Positions 58,549 to 64,000 of a DNA stretch of 64,000 nt are shown here, piece by piece. The stretch spans positions 28,314,633 to 28,378,632 of the forward strand of contig OZ024831.1 of the NCBI GenBank assembly GCA_964016985.1, given 5' to 3'. Numbering within the stretch: position 1 is the stretch's first letter; every line of letters begins with the position of its first letter. The position numbers and the translations under genes were made by a program. This DNA is from Anodontia alba (Eukaryota > Mollusca > Bivalvia > Lucinida > Lucinidae). The notes under the pieces are model-generated. The model did no database searches and had not been told where the DNA came from. It saw only the letters and a list, made by a program, of their open reading frames with translations.

Positions 58549-58751
58549 TTAACTCTTATCATGCTATGGGCAAATTCAGCAAATGACAAACTGATGACAG
58601 TTTTCTAATTTTTTCTAGAAAAAAGGATCCAACAATTTATGCAAATAGTCTCCTCAGGAGACGATTTGCATGAAATTTCAAATTGTGTATACTGTAAAAA
58701 AGGGAAAAAAATGACATCAACTTGTTGTCTGCTGAATTGGTAAAGGTTAAC
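58549..58751. repeat. Hairpin MITE, family B
   Basis: Ends 'ttaactcttatcatgctatg' and 'tggtaaaggttaac'; central inverted pair around 'gcaaatagtctcctcagg'. Confidence 0.8.
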
Positions 58752-60447
58752 AAATATTTTTCACAGTGATACAGTGACCACATGATGATAACGTGTGAGC
58801 AAAATCTGTTCCCAGAAATTTCACTTTCAAAAGAAAAGGGATCATACACGAATTACTTGCGACCCAATCGGCTGCACAAGCTATTCAAAATAACAAAACT
58901 GCTAATATTGTGCATAAAGAATGCCCGTCCTTTTAAGTCTGCACTAATTAAAGAAAAAGAAACCTTACTGGACGGCGCAGACTTGTCTGGATCAGCATTT
59001 GCAGTAAGGTACGCATTTTACTACTCAGAACACTGTACGGGATTAACTGGTGGACTTGTGAACCGCAAAATAGTTACTTCTTGGGCAAGATATGATGCCC
59101 TAGATCAGCCTGCACATAAAAATGTTTCAAGGTCTTGTTAACGCTGTCAAGCAAACTGTAGGTCCTGATCGGAATATGCAGATGCGACAGCCTGCTGCCC
59201 TATCATAGTTTTTTGGCTACCTTTTTTTGTAGTTGGTAAGGTACCTTTTTTGAATGACTGCCTTCCATTACCCAAGCAATTGTGGACGGTTTCTGATCAA
59301 AGTATGCAGCAATGCTTCTGAAATTGACCGCCGTAAGACAGCTGTCATGTGTCACATCCGCACCAAAGTCTAATGGATATTGAAATACATAGTATATGCA
59401 GCCTGGTATGGTACAATAATTTCCTTATACACCAGTTCTCAAGATACATGTTTAACTTCGCTATCTGGGTTTCTTTTTATAACAGGGCACCTCAAACTCT
59501 AACACTGATACTTTCATGAAGTTCAAACATGTTGTAGTTATTTAATAACATAATGATAAAGCTAATTTATGTATTGAAAAAGCTGGATAACATATTCAGC
59601 TAAAATAATTCTTTTGCTTTCTCCACACATAATGAATTGTTGCACAATGTGAGAAAAATGCCCTAATACAGTGAGCTATGGTGGAGATCAAGATCAGCCA
59701 GTACATCTGCAAATTTAAGGGGATGGATACAATTTCAGGGAAAGCAACTTTGTCAAAACTGTTGTCTCCTTTCTGAAAAGGGATCTACTCTAAAAGGGAA
59801 GAATTTGCTCCATTGGGAGCAAATTCTTTCCTTTTAGAGTAGATTCCTTTTCAGTTCTTTCCTTTTATAAAAGACCCCTTTTTAGAAGGGGACTTGTGTG
59901 CAGGAGAGTAAACAGAAAGTATAACAGTTGTCTCCCTTGTAAAATGATTGAAAATCTACCAAGAGTATCCCGTCCATTTAATCAGGACCATCTCTGTTCT
60001 TCAACATATTCTATGATGCCGATTCTATGAGCCATTGCTTCTGTAAACAGGCAACTAAGACCTTGACTGGACAGTATGATCAGACAGCACGAATGCATAG
60101 ACTGATCAGAACCCTTTCCCCAGCTTGCGTCACCTTTGTAAACACATTCAAAAATCCTGTCCAAAATTATAATTGTCAAGCTCTAAATAAATTTTAATGA
60201 CAATTTAAGATACATTTTGCTATTTTAGCAATAAAATATATGTTGTGAGTTCTCATGAAAACTTCTTCAGCAAAGCATTGTAATGGGTACCAATAAAATT
60301 TGTTTATGTATGTAATATAATAGAAATGATTTTCTGAATAATCCATTCTCTGGCACATTGATTCCAGAATCACTTCACAGTATCACAGCTGTATGAAACG
60401 ATGTTTGAAACAAAATACACAGATACTCTGGTAGTAGCTTTCAACCT
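58752..60447. other. Intergenic or intronic, no gene seen
   Basis: A hairpin 'gaatttgctccattgggagc' (about 59770-59850) of the same family as 57735-57830. A 119-codon plus frame at 58782-59141 overlaps repeats and has no motif. Confidence 0.45.
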
Positions 60448-60687
60448 AGGCCCAGTTGTTCGACACTAACAATGTCATTAGTTAACTTATTGTTAAAACT
60501 TTGATCATTAAATATGGCAAAGACACTAATATTTTTGCTGAAAAAATGTGAGTAGCTTTTGCATTTGCATTTGCATATGTTTTCAACAAAAATACCTGTG
60601 AATTAGATATTGTACTTACTAGAGCGCTTAACATTTTGATCACTAACAAGCTCATTAAGCTGACGATGCTATGAACAGCTGGGCCTT
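60448..60687. repeat. MITE, 'cccagttgttc' family
   Basis: Ends 'aggcccagttgttcg' / 'gaacagctgggcctt', hairpin centre partly deleted. Confidence 0.8.
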
Positions 60688-61045
60688 GATGTATTTCAAC
60701 AGCAGCAGATCTGTGATTCACTCTACAAAGTTATAAGATTTAAGAGTATTAGTATGACGTTGTAATGTTATACGATAAATGTCCAAAAATTTCATGCACC
60801 ATAGTTTCTGACATAAAGGCATATGCAAACAGTGCATATCCAGTTCAGACTGAGTAGTCTGTTCAGGGTCTACACTGTTTGCCATTCCTCTAATTATTTT
60901 AAGAAACTACTGCATAAAAAGCAACATTTAGCGGAAAAAATATAGAATAAAGAGTTCAAAATTTTAGGACATTTACCAAGGTCGTCAATAATACTGTGAA
61001 GATATTCTCAACAGCTTTCTTCATTTTACAATGTAAAACTGGTTC

Positions 61046-61136
61046 TTATCCCAGCCTGCTGATCTTCTTGGATTTGTCATTGGTTTTAGGAGGTGGAGCT
61101 GACTCTGCTGATACCTGCAGATGTCTGGAGTATAAA
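61046..61136 (-). CDS. RSU1: RSU1 terminal exon
   Basis: Minus-strand acceptor 'ttatttttcag' precedes 61136. The first base completes a split codon; 29 codons follow to TAA at 61048-61046. It encodes LYSRHLQ, then a Pro-rich stretch and NDKSKKISR, matching the end of Ras suppressor protein 1. Compared with the vertebrate tail it stops shortly after KKISR. The exon lies 333 bp from the preceding one. Confidence 0.93.
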
Positions 61137-61469
61137 CTGAAAAATAAAATAAAAATAAATAAGAAAAGTACAAAATACAATAAGTTGGTGTTAGATATGA
61201 GCCTTTTTAGTAATTTAACTGCTTAATTAAAATATTATCATGCATTTTTTTTTTTCTTCTTATTTGTCCTAAAAATAGATCATAACCTTCTTTGGAAATG
61301 AACTGCATATGGGTACATTTTTTATGATTATCACTAGGACACAATTCTAATTTTTTTTCCATCTTTTAATCTTTCATCTTTTATTTATGTCAACAGCATA
61401 AGTACAATAATGATGATTAGGGATTTATGTTTCACTAATTAGGATATTTCTGGCATTTTTTTTACTTAC

Positions 61470-61602
61470 AACTTGTATGTCTCTGTCCTGATATAGTCGA
61501 ACACATGTGACACTCCCACCTGGTACTGGTCTGCTATCGGTGCTACCCAGGGATTGTTCTCACCTTTGAAAGCTTGCCGGGAACCAACAAGGTCCAAATT
61601 AC
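61470..61602 (-). CDS. RSU1: RSU1 penultimate exon
   Basis: 133 bp between acceptor 'tgtattgcag' (ending 61603) and donor gtaagt (61469-61464). It encodes GNLDLVGSRQAFKGENNPWV and then PIADQYQVGVSHVFDYI, the conserved cap after the last leucine-rich repeat of RSU1. Phases match both neighbouring exons (2 bases left over on each side). Confidence 0.95.
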
Positions 61603-61661
61603 CTGCAATACAATGTCTCTAACCTTTAGCATGTTGTATTTAAACATCAGCAAGTACCATC

Positions 61662-61863
61662 TTAACCCTTGCCATGCTGAATAAATTAAGATGCCATGCC
61701 CATCTCTAATTTTTAGCCAATCAGATTACTTGATCCAGATTAATGATAAAAGTTTACATACTTAATGCCAAACAGTGTAGATCCAGATCAGTTGGCTAAC
61801 TGATCTGGATCTACACTGTTTGCCAAAGCAGGGTATATCCAGGTTCAGCAGAACCTGGGTTAA
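61662..61863. repeat. Hairpin MITE, family A, in an RSU1 intron
   Basis: Central palindrome shortened ('gatcagttggctaactgatc'); ends intact. Only 60 bp from the penultimate exon. Confidence 0.85.
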
Positions 61864-62507
61864 AACATTCTTCTTCTTATATTTGAAAATAGGTTTGATA
61901 CTTAATTCAAATTTTCTCCTCAGAAAATGATTTCCATGAAAAGTCAATCAACATTTCTCTAACAGAAACAAGAAAAAAATGTTTCTTGCACTGTGAAATA
62001 ATCTCTGATAAAGTGTAATTTTTCAAGATCTTACCATCCTCCCCAAAGGACTGAAATACCAAATTTATTCTAAAGCAGTCTGATCTGTGATTACACTATT
62101 TGTCATTCTTCCAGCATGTTTTTAGACACATCAGCAAATAGTCAATATTAAGCTCCAGAAATTTTTTTTACAATGTTGTCTGCTGCTGTTATAAGTTGTC
62201 ACTTTTAGGGTTAACTACATGGCATCTGGCAAAAAAAAAACAAGGACAGGACATTTTCTAATAGTAAAGAACTAGGCTGTGCATCTGGTCAGGACCTAGC
62301 TGTTCAACAGGAGAAGGTCTGGATGACAAGGAACCTGCTGGCAAAAAATGAAGGCCCTGGCAAGAATGTGCAAATGTCCTTTCATTGTTTACATATAAAC
62401 TTAGGAACCTTTTGCATGACAAATTCTATCATTTCTGCAAAAACATTTTACTGTAGATAAGTCTAGTTTGTATTGTAATTTTCTTGATCAAATATGGAAA
62501 TACCTAC

Positions 62508-62622
62508 CCAATTCAGGTGGAAGAACTGTGAGTCTGTTTCCTTGAATGTGGAGTTCTCTTAACCGACTGAGTTCTCCTATCTCTTTTGGCAAGGATATCA
62601 GATCATTCTCCCTCAACACTAA
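62508..62622 (-). CDS. RSU1: RSU1 exon, leucine-rich repeats
   Basis: 115 bp between acceptor 'atctttgcag' and donor gtaggt (62507-62502). It encodes LVLRENDLISLPKEIGELS and RELHIQGNRLTVLPPELG, two LxxLxLxxNxLxxLPxxI repeats. RSU1 binds the LIM domain protein PINCH1 in the ILK-PINCH-parvin complex at integrin adhesions and suppresses Ras-driven transformation (family knowledge). Confidence 0.95.
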
Positions 62623-62860
62623 CTGCAAAGATAAATTCACAGAAAAATCCATGAAAATAAAGCAGAAAAAAATAAGCATTTACACACTTTTAATTTTGGT
62701 TAGAAATTGTTTAAGTCAATCAGTTCAATACAAAATCCTTTTCTTCTAGTTTACCTGTACAAAGGTATTGCCTATCTAGGCTACACAGCTGGGTTATGTT
62801 ATTTTTAATTTCCTTTTTCTGGCATAGGATAGTTATAGATAAGATGCTTTCTTTTCAACT

Positions 62861-63074
62861 TTAACCCTAGTCCTGCTGAACCTGGATATATTCTGCTTTT
62901 GCAAACAGTGTAGAGCCAGATCAGTTGGTTTCTGAGGAAGCCAACTGATCTTGATCTTCACTGTTTGCCATTAAGTATGTGAATTTATATCAACAATCTG
63001 GATGAAGTAATCTGATTGGCTGAAAATTAGAAATGGGCATGGCATCTTAATTTATTCAGCGTGACAAGGGTTAA
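62861..63074. repeat. Hairpin MITE, family A, in an RSU1 intron
   Basis: Central inverted pair 'gagccagatcagttggtttc' / 'aagccaactgatcttgatct'; ends 'ttaaccctagtcctgctga' and 'ttcagcgtgacaagggtta'. Confidence 0.88.
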
Positions 63075-63828
63075 CATGTTGACAATTTTATTTCTCCATG
63101 AAAAAAGTACATTGTGGTTACTCATTGGAATTGCCTCATCAAAGTGATTCCAGTGAGTACTAACCATGTATGTTTTGTGGAAAAAATATCAATCTGAACA
63201 CCTCTCTAATCTAGAACTTTGCATAGCAACAAATGGATAATACTTATTTTACAATGATAGACATCTAAGAATTAATATAGCAAAAGAGAAAGAATGGTCA
63301 AATAGAAAATCATTGTTTGGTATTAAAGGGAGCCACTCACTATGTTCACATTAACATAAACACATTTTTCAGCCACGAACTGTCTGTAACTGTACCACGA
63401 AGAGATAAAAAGCATTAAGAAAAAAGCATTTTCAGAGCAACTGCTGTAGGTCTCAATCTTCCTCATCCTACAGAGATTATAGTTCTAGGTAAGGCAATAA
63501 ATACTGATGTTTAGAAGAACCTCAGAGGCACTTCTACTGAGTACCCACATTATGTTTCAATGGAAAAATAAGAGAGTACCTTCCATATTATAAATGGACA
63601 TGGCATATTTTATCAAATGACATTGCTCCAGATAAGGCACTTGTCAATGTATGAACCAAAATCCACTGACATTTCTCTTATTTCTCCATGGGGTGCTTCT
63701 AATGGGTACCCATAACATGTGTTTTAAAGGGGAAATAACAGAAATATTTCTGTGTATACTGTACTTTTCTGGACCCAAGAATTAACATAATACAACACAT
63801 GACCTATCTGTATCTCTTCAATACTTAC

Positions 63829-63911
63829 TATTTGTAAATTTTTCAGCCTGCCAACTTCTGGTGGAAAAGTTTCAAAATCATTATCTCCAAGGTACAAGGC
63901 ACGTAATGAGT
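63829..63911 (-). CDS. RSU1: RSU1 exon, leucine-rich repeats (first in window)
   Basis: 83 bp between acceptor 'ctattttcag' (ending 63912) and donor gtaagt (63828-63823). It encodes SLRALYLGDNDFETFPPEVG and then RLKNLQI, in frame with the exon at 62508-62622. Upstream exons, including the start, lie beyond 64000. Confidence 0.95.
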
Positions 63912-64000
63912 CTGAAAATAGATAACAATCGTTTTCTTTATTTAATAAAAAATACCATGGCAATTCTAATATTAAAGTTCACATAAAATATATATTGGTA

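Noticed and set aside
58782..59141. 119-codon plus-strand frame
   Set aside because: Starts inside a region with hairpin-family fragments and ends in a dispersed repeat ('gcctgcacataaaaatg'); no domain recognised.

Overview
The window is invertebrate nuclear DNA, most probably from a bivalve mollusc. Intron-split genes carry GT-AG borders, a TIR-domain receptor lies at the left edge, and about nine tenths of the sequence is non-coding and full of hairpin MITEs, tRNA-derived SINEs, AT-rich microsatellites and mollusc-type minisatellites. The species cannot be named from sequence alone; the hairpin families built on 'gcaaacagtgtaga...tctacactgtttgc' suggest a venerid-like clam (inference).

Three host genes are recognisable. 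The C-terminal part of a transmembrane TIR (Toll-like) receptor fills 1-624. A complete single-exon TMEM169 homologue lies at 26299-27033, with a degenerate copy of its first coding bases 2.7 kb upstream. The last four coding exons of Ras suppressor protein 1 (RSU1, leucine-rich repeats) run on the minus strand from 63911 to 61046 and continue beyond the right edge. A possible unassigned terminal exon sits at 52421-52589.

The main find is one delimited 11,163-bp Polinton/Maverick-type element at 28789-39951. It has a perfect 6-bp target duplication (AATATG) and terminal inverted repeats of about 190 bp. Its plus strand holds a broken chromodomain integrase, a minor capsid-like gene with one stop, a small structural-type gene, a damaged double-jelly-roll-type major capsid gene with an apparent GT-AG intron, and an open adenain-type protease. 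Its minus strand holds compact ORFs including a truncated BIR (IAP-type) domain and a C2H2 finger. I see no DNA polymerase B and no packaging ATPase. The right third is a triplication of a roughly 1.18-kb unit that carries internal copies of the terminal repeat.

Region by region: 1-5100 is the TIR gene, a microsatellite, then a roughly 135-bp tandem array whose monomers carry YY1-like palindromes, split by two MITEs. 5100-13700 holds minisatellites, a LINE reverse-transcriptase remnant, a hAT-like MITE and a 1.1-kb inverted-repeat element. 13750-20970 is a nest of inverted-repeat elements with 8-10-bp target duplications; several have termini made of short tandem repeats, and one is interrupted by a 1.15-kb hAT with a broken BED finger. 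20970-28780 contains TMEM169 among hairpin MITEs. 28789-39951 is the Polinton. 40000-64000 is MITE- and SINE-rich intergenic or intronic DNA ending in RSU1.
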